Below, one piece after another: positions 1-10,822 of a DNA stretch of 64,000 bases. Source of the stretch: Bathynomus jamesi (taxonomy: Eukaryota; Arthropoda; Malacostraca; Isopoda; Cirolanidae); NCBI GenBank assembly GCA_023014485.1, contig JAJOZX010003221.1, forward strand, positions 124,001 to 188,000. The letters are read 5' to 3'. Below the pieces are notes generated by a model. It was not told the DNA's origin and made no database searches. It saw nothing but the letters and a program-made list of their open reading frames with translations. The position numbers and the translations under genes are program-made. Position 1 is the first letter of the stretch. Every line of letters starts with the position of its first letter.

Positions 1-988
1 AAGTGTTTAAGGTGTATGTTAGATATGTTGTCTGGTCCAGTAGCCTTCGAATTCTTAATGTTTTTGATGATCTTGGTGGTCTGGTCTGTATTGAAGGGTG
101 TAATGGTGTGTCGAGTCTGTAGGTTTTCTTGTGTCTGGCTGTTTGTCTGTCTGCATGTTTCTGGTTGTTGTCTCTGTTTAAGTGACTTATCTTTGCGTAG
201 TGATTAACTAGAATGTTAGCTTGTTGTGTGTATGTTGGGATATTATTTTGGCTGCGACAGATAGCCGCGTGTGAGGTGTGAATGCCGCTGTTAGAGTGGG
301 TAATGCTGTTTATAGTCTTGTATAGCCTGGATGTATCTGTGGAGTGGTTTAGTGTTGTTATGAATTCCCTGAATGTTTCTGTTTGTTTTTCTTTGAGTTT
401 GTTGTTTATTTCTGTGTTGAGCTGTTGTATCTGCTGTTTTATGGCTTTGTGTGTGGTGTGTGTGTATATTTGAGGTTGTTACGTTGCCTTATGAGGTGGG
501 CTATTTCTCTAGTGTAATTTGGGTTGTATTTCCTAATGTTGCCCTTGGGTATGTATTTGTTTGCATTATTGATATCTGATTAAATGTCTTGAGTGTTGTA
601 TCGATGTTTATGATGGGTGTGCTGTTTAATGTGGTGAATTGTTCCTCAGTCTGTATTTTGAACTGTTCCCAATCAGCTTTCTTGTAATTTCTGTAAGTGT
701 GCCTAAGGCTGTTGGGGCAGAGTGTAGAATGTGTTGTAATGATGATGGGCAGGTGGTCTGATGACAGTTGTTTTTCTGTTCTCCATTGTGTATGTGTTGC
801 TAGTGAGGGGGAACAGAACGTTATGTCTGGGGAGGAGTTTGAGTATCCTGCTTGATGTGGTATGTGTGTATGTTCTTCTGTATTGTTAAGAATGAAGAGG
901 CTGTTTAGTTGTGTGGCTATGTTGGCGCCTCTGGTGTTGTTTTGGTTGTGCAGGTACCAACTAGTGTCTTTGGCGTTGAAGTCTCCTC
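1..988 (-). pseudogene. LINE endonuclease C-terminal half and RT start
   Basis: On the minus strand, translation from about 985 to 500 is one continuous frame with endonuclease motifs (GGDFNAKD, SSPDITF, SSDHLPI). After a frameshift near 500, a lysine- and threonine-rich linker leads to the RT entry motif KATGPDNIS at the window edge. The order EN, linker, RT is what APE-type LINEs show. At least two frameshifts are present. The plus-strand open frames here are shadows. Confidence 0.7.
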
Positions 989-1807
989 CTAAGATGACAT
1001 TAGTGAGAGAGGCAGATTGTGTAACTGTGGATTGTAATTGGCTGGCACCTGAGGTGAACTATCTGGTGGGATGTAAATGTTGATTAGTGTGGTGTTGTGT
1101 TTTGCGCGTGTTTTAATGTTAACTGCCTGTATTTCTATCGTGTTATCTGCTTGGATTGTGTTTGTAATGTTTTGGGTAGCATCAGTGTAGCTAATGCTTT
1201 TACGTATGTAAGTGATGAGTCCACCCCCGTTACCCCCAGTACGATCTTGACGGATCGCCGTGAAGTCAGGGATGGTGGGTGTTTTGTGTGTGCGTTTTAG
1301 TTTTGTTTCTTGTATAAGTGCTATGTGAATGTTTTGTTTGTGTACGAATTCCCTAAGCTGCATGATTTTGTTTGTGAGGCCATCTACGTTGTACTGTAAT
1401 ATGTTAATATTATACTTCTGTATGTGTCTCATGGTGCTATTGTGTCTATGTCTTTGTGTATGGTGACATGTGTAAGTTGTAGTGGGGCCTGGATTAGTCT
1501 TAATGTCGCCAGAGAGTAAGAGTAGTTCGGGAGCACGCAATTGCTCCCTGTAATTGAAAAAATAGCACGCTGAGAATAGGTCCGGCCCCGGGAGCCGATC
1601 GGCACTCTGACCGTGCCACGCAACAGGCCGTCGACTGCCAGTCTGGCCAACCGTAGACAGCCCGCTGCACGGAGATTTGAGGAAGTTTGGCCACCAGCGC
1701 GTTGATGTTTTGGTTTGACGTCGCCTTCTTCGCGTTGACGTGTCCTGCGCTGGAGGATGCAGCCACTGTTTAGAAGCTTCCTCGTCAGCTGCTAACACTT
1801 TTTTCAC
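989..1807 (-). pseudogene. LINE ORF, 5' half: 2A-like leader and endonuclease N-terminus
   Basis: This 272-codon open frame begins with about 90 residues that are rich in R, K and S and have no recognised domain. Next comes a 2A-like motif ending in NPGP, then the start of an exonuclease-endonuclease-phosphatase domain (QYNVDGL, LIQETK, GGGLITYIR). In LINEs this domain nicks the target DNA so that reverse transcription can be primed there. The frame closes at 989, just before the conserved GGDFN block, which continues in another frame; this is a single-base frameshift. The first Met is only the first one in the open frame. A different start would not change the domain reading. Confidence 0.75.
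1484..1534 (-). other. 2A-like ribosome-skipping motif
   Basis: The minus-strand codons read LLLLSGDIKTNPGP. The canonical 2A motif is D(V/I)ExNPGP, preceded by a leucine-rich helix. Here the usual Glu is Lys, so skipping may be weakened. Position ahead of an APE endonuclease matches 2A-carrying LINEs known from other invertebrates. Confidence 0.75.
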
Positions 1808-1808
1808 G

Positions 1809-2517
1809 TTGTTCTACTACTGTACCTGTTCAGACGTTTTTTATAAACAAATCTTTATAAACAAATATGCAATTTTGTCTTGCTCTCTTTGTTGGAGTTC
1901 TGAAAATGAATTGCCCTCCTCTCTGCTAAATTGCTCTAATATGGACTCTGTTTCTTCTCTTTCTTTTATCTTCACTAGAAATATGTCTAAAATTCAATAC
2001 AGAAATCTTCTTGGGAAGAATTTAGCACCACAAAGTTAAAACTGTGAAGCACAAAATGTCAATTAGACTCATTTACTGTATAGTGTTCACCACTTGCTGC
2101 TACAAATGCTTGTCTATCCTGTTGTAGCTTATTAATCGGATGTAAATGTTGATTAGTGTGGTGTTGTCTTTTGCGCGCGTTTTAATGTTAACTGCCTGTA
2201 TTTCTATGGTGTTATCTGCTTGGATTGCGTTTGTAATGTTTTGGGTGGCATCAGTGTAGCTAATGCTTTTACGTATGTAAGGTCCTCAGGTTGTGCAACT
2301 GAGTGTTAATAAATTAAATAATTAAAATTACTGGGCCCGAAGGACCCAGCACCGCGATTAAACTACAGAAAAGAACGCAGCCGTGAAAATTTTGAGCTTC
2401 ACATTGTGTCAAGATTTCTGAATCTTAAGATTTTCATGACTAATTATTTGGTCAATAAAACAATAGAAAAGAACACAGTCATGAAAATCTTGAGCTTCAC
2501 ATGTATCATAATTTTAA
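1809..2517. other. LINE 5' flank with small repeats
   Basis: No gene is recognised. Bases 2138-2280 are a second copy of LINE positions 1069-1211. Near 2363-2405 and 2457-2502 there are two related stretches with the shared pattern GAAAAGAACRCAGYCRTGAA. Confidence 0.6.
2138..2280 (-). repeat. Isolated fragment of the 1-1808 LINE endonuclease region
   Basis: This stretch matches 1069-1211 with only a handful of substitutions and keeps the same orientation. It is an internal 143-bp piece with no 3' tail, so it looks like a local duplication or template-switch product and not an independent insertion. Confidence 0.85.
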
Positions 2518-2558
2518 CTAGCGGAGCGACCAGGCGTTGCCGGGGTGGATGTTGAACG

Positions 2559-2598
<40 letters not shown>

Positions 2599-3443
2599 AA
2601 ATATATATATATATACAGTATATGCCCGGTTAGGTCAACTGAATGCCTGGTTAGGTTAGTTGAATGCCCGGTTAGGTTAATTGGTCAATATTTAGGAGAT
2701 GCACGGTCTCCTAATTCAGACATGAAAATTAGTTAATCTTGTGTGTTTTTATGTTATATTCATAAAAAATGACCATCATTTCTTGTGCAATCACTTCAAA
2801 GTATGAAAATTTTTCAATCTAATTTTTTTTAAATTCATATTTCGAAGTGAAAGCACGGGAAATGATGAGGGAATATGAATAAAGCACATAAAAACACTCA
2901 AGATCAACTAATTTTCTTTACTAAAATGAACATAACCAAATCTACCTAACCTAACCTTCACTAAAATGAACCTAACCTAACCTTCACTAAATCGACGGAA
3001 AAATAACTTTCTATTGTGGCGTGGATAAAGTTTCGCGATTTCTCGCAAAAAATAATGCAGGATAGTCTTGTGGTCTTTGTTTATTTTTTACTAGCTCTCA
3101 AAACCATTCTCGGAAAATGTCAAAAAATCGTTAAAGTGAAAAAAATCGATATCTCCCTTATTTTTTAAAAGCACAAGGTCTAGTTTTTTTTAAATTCATC
3201 AAATCATACTATGTACTAACGACTAGTATGAATAAAAAATCTGAATTCGGAGGCCGTGCATCTCCTAAATATTGACCGGTTAATTGAATGCCCGGTTAGG
3301 TCAACTGAATGCCCGGGTAGGTTAATTGAATGCCCGGTTAGGTTAATTGTACGCCCTTAACGATTGGTTAGGTTAAGTCGTGATATTTTCGTTAGCTTAT
3401 AGCGTTCAACATCCACACCGGCAACGCAGGGTCGCTCCGCTAG
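2518..3443. mobile_element. Foldback (long inverted repeat) nonautonomous element
   Basis: The termini CTAGCGGAGCGACC (2518) and GGTCGCTCCGCTAG (to 3443) are inverted copies. The inversion continues inward through GTTGCCGGGGTGGATGTTGAACGCT, a cluster of GCCCGGTTAGGT direct repeats, an AGGAGATGCACGG block and an AT-rich core (2720-2900). An (AT)n tract lies at 2562-2592. No coding capacity is seen. A TA target duplication is possible but the flanks are AT-rich. Confidence 0.75.
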
Positions 3444-3479
3444 TGTATATATATATATATTATATATACACACACTGTA
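3444..3479. repeat. (AT)n microsatellite
   Basis: Alternating TATATA tract between the foldback element and the LINE. Confidence 0.8.
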
Positions 3480-5525
3480 AACTCATAGATAGTTATTATA
3501 GTAAAATAATATTCCTGTTAAGAGAAGCAGGAAGCCCCTTCATTAAATCTTACAACTATCATACTAAGGTTATTCCTGGATGGAATGATTTTATTGCCCC
3601 CCTGAAGAGGGAATCGAAAGACGCCTATGATTTGTGGTGCTTTCATGGTAGACCCAGATTAGGACCAGTATACATAAATATGTTTAGAAGTCGGGGTCAG
3701 TATAAGGCGGCCATAAGGCGATGTAAACAGGAAGAAGAGTCCATTCGAGCATCAAAAGCCTGTGAAGCTCGCATAAATAACGATAATAACAAATTTTGGA
3801 AATTTGTTAAGAATCAAACAGGTGTCAAAAATGTCCTCCCTCCGACAATTAATCGATGGGGTGTCGGGGGAGGATGAAATTGCAAAGCTGTGGAAAAACC
3901 ACTACTCTAACATTCTTAATAGTGTGAGTAGGGATAATCTTAAGATAGATTGCAGCGAAACGATTGTGGGAGGGACAAGGGAAAATATTTTGATATCATT
4001 TTCTGAAGTAAAGAGGTTAATTAAAGAGTTAAAGACTGGTTCTGCGTCAGGGCTAGATAACTTATCGAATGAGCACTTAAAATATGCAAATGACGTAGTA
4101 TGTCTGCATATATCATTGCTCCTAACAGCCATGCTTGCTCATAGCTATATCCCTGCAGAGTTCATGAGGGTATATATATCTTGCCCCTGGTCAAAAATAA
4201 GTACGGAGACATTCTGTCCAGCAATAATTACAGGCTTATTGCTGTCGCTTCCTGCTTCTCGAAACTACTAGAAAAACTTTTGTTACTCCGATTAAATGAT
4301 TTCCTATGGACATCTCCTAATCAGTTTGGCTTTAAAAGGCCCCACTCAACTGACCTGTGTATCTATGTACTTAAAGAAATAATATCTAAATACATTGACA
4401 GTAATTCAACCATTTATAGCTGTTTCCTTGATATAAGTAAGGCATATGATAGAGTGAACCACAATATTTTATTTGCGAAACTAGAAGACAGGAAGGTTCC
4501 CATGTACATATTAAATTTATTGAAATTTTGGTATTCCCACCAATCTTTCACTGTTAGGTGGGGCAATGTACTGTACTATCCGAGTGTTTTGGCTCCTCTT
4601 GCGGGGTGAGACAAGGCTCCTTGCTCTTCCCTATGCTGTTTAATGTGTATATTGACGGATTAATTGCTTCACTTAATGAGGCAACAGTAGGATGTTGTAT
4701 AGATAAAACAAGGATAAATAACTTAGTTTATGCCGATGATATGGTGTTAATAAGTCCCTCTGTTAAAGGTCTGGATCGGCTACTAAGTGTCTGCGAAGTG
4801 TATTCGCAGAAACATGATATTCTTTTTAATGTTACAAAAACTAAGGTTATGCAATTTCATCCTAAAAGCTGTAATCAGCCAGCTGATATAAGGTTTAAAA
4901 TGAATGGTGACGTAATTGAGAAAGTACAAGAGTTTAAGTATTTGGGTCAAACTATTACCAGCTCCTTGAGTGATGACTCGGATATAAGAAAACAATCTCG
5001 AAGCCTGTATGCTAAAGCGAATATGACCATAAGGAACTTTCGTTTCTGTACAAGTGAAGCTAAAGATACACTCTTTCGTACTTTCTGCAGTAATATATAC
5101 GGTCAGCAACTCTAGGTGAATTATAAAAAAGGTTCTGGCAGAACCCTAAATTTGCTGTACAACAGGTCTTTTAGACTCTTACATAAATTACCCCCGAGAT
5201 GCTCAGCTTCGCAAATGTTTGCTACCCGCAATGTCCCGAGCTTCCCGGAGGTAACAAGACATGCTCAACACAGTCTAATGCAAAGAATTAAAAAATCAAC
5301 CAACCCGATCATCCAAGCTATCCATGAGTCCTGCCATTTATCCTCTAAGCTATGGACTTCTTGGTACGAAAACGTCTGTCTGTAGCTCCACTTAACTTCG
5401 ACATTACACTATTATTTCTAATCAATTGTATATATTTCTATCCTTAGTATATGAACTGTCATTGTATTAATAATATTTGTCATATGGACTATAGTCTGCC
5501 AATAAACCTTTTCATTTCATTTTCA
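3480..5525 (+). mobile_element. 5'-truncated CR1-like LINE
   Basis: The readable part starts in the linker between endonuclease and RT (PGWNDF near 3580; GRPRLGPV near 3650), runs through the whole RT and ends in a short 3' UTR. Near 5502 there is an AATAAA signal, followed by a TTTCATTTCATTTTCAT microsatellite-like tail, a common 3' end in CR1-type elements. The 5' half (endonuclease) is missing, as expected from incomplete reverse transcription. Confidence 0.8.
3490..5385 (+). pseudogene. Reverse transcriptase of CR1-like LINE, broken
   Basis: RT motifs appear in order: SASGLDNLS (about 4045), NNYRLIAV and SKLLEKL (4215-4275), NQFGF (4318), LDISKAYDRVNH (4430), GVRQGS (4605), YADDMVLIS (4728) and FKYLGQTITSSLSDD (4935). 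The frame changes near 3830, 4200 and 4600. A stop codon at 5113-5115 sits where relatives carry Trp in a QLW-type motif, which suggests a G-to-A change. The C-terminal region continues in the same frame to 5385. The catalytic YADD box is intact, but the gene could not make one protein. Confidence 0.8.
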
Positions 5526-5600
5526 TTTTCATATATATATAACTTATATTAAGTAACGGTAAATGACAAACACTATATTTTTTTCTTTTTCATGATGTTA

Positions 5601-5939
5601 GCCCAACGTGGGCAACGGGTCACTCGCAAAGCGGCTCCAAAATATAACTTCCTTCACCAGCTATCTACGAAGCAGATAGGATCCAGCTTTGGGACAGAAT
5701 CTAGGCTTTTCAGCTACACCTAGCCTACTATATTCAGAACCTCAGTATACGCAAGAAATTCGTTGCATTCACGTCAGATTGAATACTGAATACATCAAAG
5801 AAAATGGGGTAATTATTGTATTTTCAGCCAAAAGCCAAAACTTAAACCTCAACTGGCAGAATTGAGCGTCCACTTTTTAAAGCACTTTTTAAAGCACTTT
5901 CAAAGCCTCTTTGCGAGTGACCCGTTGCCTACGTTGGGC
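5601..5939. mobile_element. MITE with about 36-bp terminal inverted repeats
   Basis: The ends GCCCAACGTGGGCAACGGGT and ACCCGTTGCCTACGTTGGGC are inverted copies, continuing as CACTCGCAAAG and CTTTGCGAGTG inward. The interior is AT-rich and noncoding. It directly abuts the 3' end of the minus-strand LINE at 5940. No clear target duplication was found. Confidence 0.75.
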
Positions 5940-6919
5940 ACTAGAAGGAGCACCATTTATAAATCTTGGAGTTCTTAATAAACTCCTAAAAATATTATCA
6001 TATGCAACATATAATTTTCTAAAATTATACATCATGTAATTCCATCACAAATGAGCTGTACACATTGGAGTACAAAAAGTTTTGAACAAAATCAACTTAA
6101 TATCTAATGTACACATATTAAATTTTCTAACCAAAGTATTTTCCTGAACATATAATTGTTTACATTGCCTTAGAATATCACAGTCATCTGAAAGACTATC
6201 AGTTAGTATGTAGCCAAGATACTTAGTCTGAGTTACTTCTGACAGCACCATACCATTCAATTGAAATTCAGGAAATTTTATATATTTGTAGGCCTTGGTC
6301 CTCATAATCATAACATGACTTTTAGCAGGATTATATTTTATGTCGTTATTCTTCCCATACCCTTCACACACCTTCAAAAGTGTGCTGAGCTCTTTTACAG
6401 ATGGAGAAATAAGAACTAGATCATCTACATGCATCAGCTGATTAACAATCATTGTACCAATATAGCAGCCTATTTTACAGGTGCTCAGCACAACAGATAG
6501 ATTATCCATATAAACATAAACTAAGTAGGGGGATAATATCCCTCCCTGTTGCCTTAGAGCAATGGTTCTCAAACTGTGGGTAAATTACCCCACTGGGGTA
6601 ATTTGGTTTTTTCAGTGGGGTAAGTTGGTACTCTGCAAGTACGTCTAAAGTACAGAAAGTGCGTAAATAAACGACATGGCAACACTGGGACTGGCTTTAG
6701 GAGAGGTACAGGTAGGGTGGGGGTCATTATGAAGGTATCCATGTGAAAATGGGGTAATGACTTAAAAAGTTTGGGAACCACTGCGCTTAGAGGAATCCAG
6801 GAAACACAAAAATACATTAGCATCTAGAGTTTGGTATTTACAGACCATTTCCTTCAAGGCATACACACACACATATCAGTACTCTGTTTCTTTTTGAAAC
6901 CAAATTGGTTATCACTAGT
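5940..6919 (-). pseudogene. CR1-like LINE RT fragment, interrupted by a hAT MITE
   Basis: The minus-strand frame from 6559 to 6045 gives the RT block GGILSPYLVYVYMDN, a degenerate catalytic box (HVDD where relatives have YADD), LVLISPSVKEL, NAKSH-like NPAKSH, and KYLGYILTDSLSDD. Beyond the MITE (6793-6919) the upstream part reads DNQFGF and the KEMVCKYQ region. Comparison with the copy at 26130-29506 shows that about 170 bp between these blocks was already deleted when the MITE inserted. The 3' end runs down to 5940. Confidence 0.75.
6560..6784. mobile_element. hAT-type MITE
   Basis: Ends CAATGGTTCTCAAAC and GTTTGGGAACCACTG are the classic hAT terminal inverted repeat pattern. The flanks carry an 8-bp duplication with one mismatch (CCTTAGAG at 6552-6559, GCTTAGAG at 6785-6792), as expected for hAT integration. 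The interior is noncoding. Confidence 0.85.
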
Positions 6920-7165
6920 ATAAAGGTAACATTCAAGTCTATTAATGAGTATAGTATATTCAGATCTTACGTCACCCTATTTGCAGCTTACACGCTCCTT
7001 CTAACAATTTCAATGACACATGTTGCATGTGAGAGTTCATTTTCAAAAAGGAAACACATCAAAACAAAACACCGCAGTCTCTTGGCACAAGACCACTTGG
7101 AGGCATTCATGATGATGTGTATAGAGAAGGACATTTTAGGGGTCAATCCCAGAATAGGCACCTGA
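6920..7165 (+). pseudogene. hAT transposase C-terminal dimerisation domain, fragment
   Basis: The open frame contains ACESSFSKRKHIKTKHRSLL followed by a LEAFMMMCIEKDIL-type helix, which matches the hAT C-terminal dimerisation domain (consensus ..ER.FS..K.IKT..RS......L). The catalytic core and BED finger are absent upstream, where the LINE fragment ends. This is therefore a 3' fragment of a hAT transposase gene. The stop at 7163-7165 fits the normal C-terminus of the family. Confidence 0.7.
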
Positions 7166-7474
7166 TGTACCTCAATCCCAGATGAAGCACCTGATAGGCC
7201 CGACATACTCATACACTAAAGGCCTACTTCAAACACTACAATTTGCAATTTCAATATACAAAAAGCCTACCTCACAAAGTAGGCCCTACTCTTTACACTC
7301 AAAGCCTATCCTAACTAAAAACACTAAATTTATAATTCAACCTGTGGTGTAGGTTATAAAATTTATTTCAGCAATTTAACTTACTCATAAGACTCATTAA
7401 CATCACAAAATTCAACTCAGAACTGTAACATCACAAAATTAAAATTAAACCTACACCCACCTATTCTTAACCCT
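7166..7474. other. No gene seen; low-complexity lead-in to the satellite
   Basis: AT-rich sequence with scattered AGGCCTA words that resemble parts of the downstream satellite monomer. Nothing else could be identified. Confidence 0.5.
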
Positions 7475-8371
7475 AAGTCCTATTTGACATCTAGGCACAA
7501 CCTATTCTAAGTCCTATTTGACATATAGGCACAACCTATTCTAAGTCCTATTTGACATATAGGCACAACCTATTCTAAGTCCTATTTGACATATAGGCAC
7601 AACCTATTCTAAGTCCTATTTGACATATAGGCACAACCTATTCTAAGTCCTATTTGACATATAGGCACAACACATTCTAAATCCTATTTAACATATAGGC
7701 CAACCTATTTTAAGTCCTATTTGACATAGAGGCCAACACATTCTAAGTCCTATTTAACATATAGGCACAACCTATTCTAAGTCCTATTTAACATATAGGC
7801 ACAACCTATTCTAAGTCCTATTTGACATATAGGCGCAACCTATTCTAAGTCCTATTTCACATATAGGCGCAACCTATTCTAAGTCCTATTTCACATATAG
7901 GCGCAACCTATTCCAAGTCCTATCTCACATATAGGCGCAACCTATTCTAAGTCCTATTTAACATATAGGCCAACCTATTTTAAGTCCTATTTGACATATA
8001 GGCCAACACATTCTAAGTCCTATTTAACATATAGGCCAACCTATTCTAAGTCTTATTTAACATATAGGCCAACCTATTCTAAGTCCTATTTCACATATAG
8101 GCGCAACCTATTCCAAGTCCTATCTCACATATAGGCGCAACCTATTCTAAGTCCTATTTAACATATAAGCCAACCTATTTTAAGTCCTATTTGACATATA
8201 GGCCAACACATTCTAAGTCCTATTTAACATATAGGCCAACCTATTCTAAGTCTTATTTAACATATAGGCCAACCTATTCTAAGTCCTATTTGACGTATAG
8301 GCGCGACCTATTCTAAGTCCTATTTGACGTATAGGCGCGACCTATTCTAAGTCCTATTTCACATATATGCA
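7475..8371. repeat. 34-bp tandem satellite with a 200-bp higher-order repeat
   Basis: About 27 copies of CCTATTCTAAGTCCTATTTG plus ACATATAGGCACAA (34 bp; some units are 32 bp because AGGCCAA replaces AGGCACAA). Bases 7901-8100 and 8101-8300 are near-identical six-monomer blocks, so part of the array expanded as a 200-bp unit. Variant monomers (GACGTATAGGCGCGAC) occur at the right end. Confidence 0.95.
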
Positions 8372-8664
8372 TAAAACAGACAAGGCTTGATATAAGGGTC
8401 AAAAATGCAACATTTGAGGATCTTTACTCAGCCAAATTGGTTAACCTAACCCAAAACCCAAAAATAAAACCCTATAACAAAATACACAGTTACGCACATA
8501 CGTACGGTACAGTATATAAATATATACATACGACTCCAAACATCCAATTCTTCTTATAAAGGAGAATCACTCAACAGATTTCATTATCAATTATAACTAC
8601 GGGCATTGACTTCACTGGAGTGGTGAATCCAAGTTTTGAAGACCAACTGGATTCAGAGGAATGC

Positions 8665-8666
<2 letters not shown>

Positions 8667-8709
<43 letters not shown>
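8667..8709. repeat. (CA)n microsatellite
   Basis: About 21 uninterrupted CA dinucleotides. Confidence 0.95.
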
Positions 8710-8711
<2 letters not shown>

Positions 8712-8870
8712 TACTCTTTCCATGTGTCTCAAACACAACAACCTGTCTGAACATAACCAAGGAAGGATCGGAGAGTAAAAGCTTTTATTGCTGCGCTCTG
8801 ATTCTGTGCACATAATTTTGTGCCAAAAATTATATGGTTAGACAGTGGCACATACAAACTATTCTACTCT

Positions 8871-9610
8871 AAAGGGCTTTATGGCTACTTTGGCCATAGC
8901 CCAAACTACTCTATTCCAAACGGCTGATGGCCTACCCTTGGCCATAGCCCAACAAATTCATCCAACGGCTGATGGCCTACCCTTGGCCATAACCCAACAG
9001 ATCATCAAAGGGCCTTGGCCTACCTTGGCCATAGCCCAACAAATTCATCAAACGGCTGATGGCCTACCTTGGCCATAGCCCAACCGATTCAACAAGGGGC
9101 TGATGGCCTACCTTGGCCATAGCCCAACCTGTTCAACAAGGGGCTGATGGCCTCCCTTGGCCATAGCCCAACCTATTCAAACAAGGGTCTTGTGGCCTCC
9201 CTTGGCCAGAGACCAAACAACAAGGGTCTTGTGGCCTCCCTTGGCCAGAGACCAAACAACAAGGGTCTTACTCTTGTGGCCTCCCTTGGTCAGAGACCAA
9301 ACAACAAGGGTCTTGTGGCCTCCCTTGGTCAGAGACCAAACAACAAGGGTCTTGTGGCCTCCCTTGGTCAGAGACCAAACAACAAGAGTCTTGTGGCCTC
9401 CCTTGACCAGAGACCAAACAAGGGTATTGTGGCCTCCCTTGGCCATGGGCCAAACAAAACGGTCTTGTGGCCTCTCTTGGCCATGGGCCAAACAAAACGG
9501 TCTTGTGGCCTCCCTTGGCCATGGACCAAACAAAACGGTCTTATGGCCTCCCTTGGCCAGACCAAACAACAACGGTCTTATGGCCTCCCTTGGCCAGAGA
9601 CCAAACAACA
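8871..9610. repeat. Minisatellite with 45-bp then 39-bp units
   Basis: The left part has units of about 45 bp (CGGCTGATGGCCTACCCTTG then GCCATAGCCCAAC...; for example 8921 and 8966). The right part has 39-bp units (CAAGGGTCTTGTGGCCTCCC then TTGGTCAGAGACCAAACAA; for example 9305 and 9344). Each unit contains a TTGGCCA/TGGCCAA-type palindrome. Because both periods are multiples of three and the unit lacks stops, long open frames arise on both strands. They are not treated as genes. Confidence 0.9.
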
Positions 9611-10145
9611 CAAAAACAGTACAGGATTCAAAGCCCCAAGCCCTCCAGATCTACCTGTGGAGGAGTAACATTTACTCTACTAAAACTACGGGTATTGACT
9701 AGTCGGAAGTGGTAGGAGGTTTGAATACAGTACAAACTCTTTTAACTAAACAACACAACATGGAAGTACAGTACATTTCAATTAACTCACCAACGTAGAA
9801 GTCACTTTAAAACATAAATCGTTAACAAACAAAACATGACAAAACTCCAAAACCACATCAGTAAACCAGCATTTAAAAACTGGTGACATAAAATTTACAC
9901 AGATAAATAATCACCGGTCTGCATGAAAATCGATTTCTTTATTTTGAGTTGTGATTCTGAAGCAGTTCGCTGCGCTGAATTAAAAAATGCTACCAGTTTT
10001 TTTCTATCACCCACAGTTTTAAAGTTATTAGCAAAACAATTTTGGGGCGTTTTGTAATTTTTCACCTTTTTTATCTTTAATTAATTTCGTTTTTTCATAT
10101 TTTTCAGATAGATAATTCTAACATTATGTCTTTAAAATTTTAATA
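9611..10145. other. No gene seen
   Basis: AT-rich sequence. A short stretch near 9675-9720 resembles 8595-8635 (shared AACTACGGGYATTGACT), so the minisatellite is flanked by weakly similar sequence. Otherwise unrecognised. Confidence 0.4.
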
Positions 10146-10822
10146 ATGGCTTCTAGAGGCTGTACCCATAGTTTAGACATATTTTGTTATATTTGTGGTC
10201 GGTATGTTGTTGTAAAACAAAGGACAAATGTAACGACCTTCATTAAGAGAGCTTATCATGCTTATTTTGGAATTAAATTAGGAGATCAAGACAAAAGTTG
10301 GGCTCCACACAAGGTTTGTCTTACGTGTGTTGCGGCACTAAGGAATTGGAGCAAAGGTAAAAAGAAAAGTTTGCCATTTGGGATCCCTATGGTATGGCGC
10401 GAGCCTAGAAACCATACCGACGACTGCTACTTCTGTTCTTGCAATGTTAAAGGTTATAATGCAAAGCATAAAGAGAGCCTTCAATACCCAAGTCTTCCAT
10501 CTGCAATAAGGCCGGTACCCCATGGTCCAGAAGTTCCTATTCCCCGCCCACCCGAGAGTCTGGATCAAAACAATTCAGATTCTGATTCAGCTCCAAATCC
10601 AGACAATGATGATGTTTATGAACAGCCAACAGCTGACCGAGATCCTAAACCATTAACCCAAGCCGAACTAAATGACTTAGTCAGGGATTTGAATCTGCCT
10701 AAGGACTCTGCAGAACTTTTGGGGTCTAGATTGCAGGAGAACAATTTATTGGCATCCGACACATACTTCGCTTGGTACAGAAATCGTGAGAAAGACTTCG
10801 TGCCTTTTTTCGAAGAAGATGG
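10146..10822 (+). CDS. Probable first exon of a conserved cysteine-rich protein of unknown function
   Basis: From the ATG at 10146 the frame encodes a Cys/His-rich N-terminus: CYICG at residues 14-18, then HKVCLTC at about 57-63, FGIPMVWREPRNH at about 77-89 and DCYFC at about 91-95. The spacing suggests paired zinc-binding sites. A proline-rich stretch and an acidic linker (NNSDSDSAPNPDNDD) follow, then a helical-looking block (DLVRDLNLPKDSAELLGSRL). I recall similar N-termini from large uncharacterised proteins in arthropods and cnidarians, often multicopy; this is memory, not a search. The similarity stops at GAAGATG|GTAAAT near 10822, a good 5' splice site, after which the open frame becomes hydrophobic and AT-rich. 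No downstream exon was found before the Polinton block, so the gene may be a fragment or part of a transposon. Confidence 0.55.

Larger units (their letters stand above)
1..1808 (-). mobile_element. CR1/Jockey-type LINE, cut by the left window edge
   Basis: Read on the minus strand from about 1808 down to the window edge, this is a non-LTR retrotransposon. A 2A-like leader is followed by an apurinic endonuclease domain (QETK near 1330, GGDFNAKD near 975, SSDHLPI near 735) and then the start of a reverse transcriptase (motif ATGPDNIS at about 10-40). The reading frame shifts near 985 and again near 500, so this copy is probably inactive, although the protein similarity is well preserved. The rest of the RT lies outside the window. 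Confidence 0.85.

Noticed and set aside
1200..1300. Plus-strand ORFs over the first LINE
   Set aside because: They are antisense to clear endonuclease motifs.
7475..8371. Possible CRISPR array (regularly spaced repeats)
   Set aside because: Units are head-to-tail without unique spacers, and the surrounding genes are eukaryotic transposons.
9147..9702. Overlapping long ORFs on both strands (173-181 codons)
   Set aside because: They run through a 39-bp minisatellite whose period is a multiple of three and lacks stops, so openness is expected without coding.
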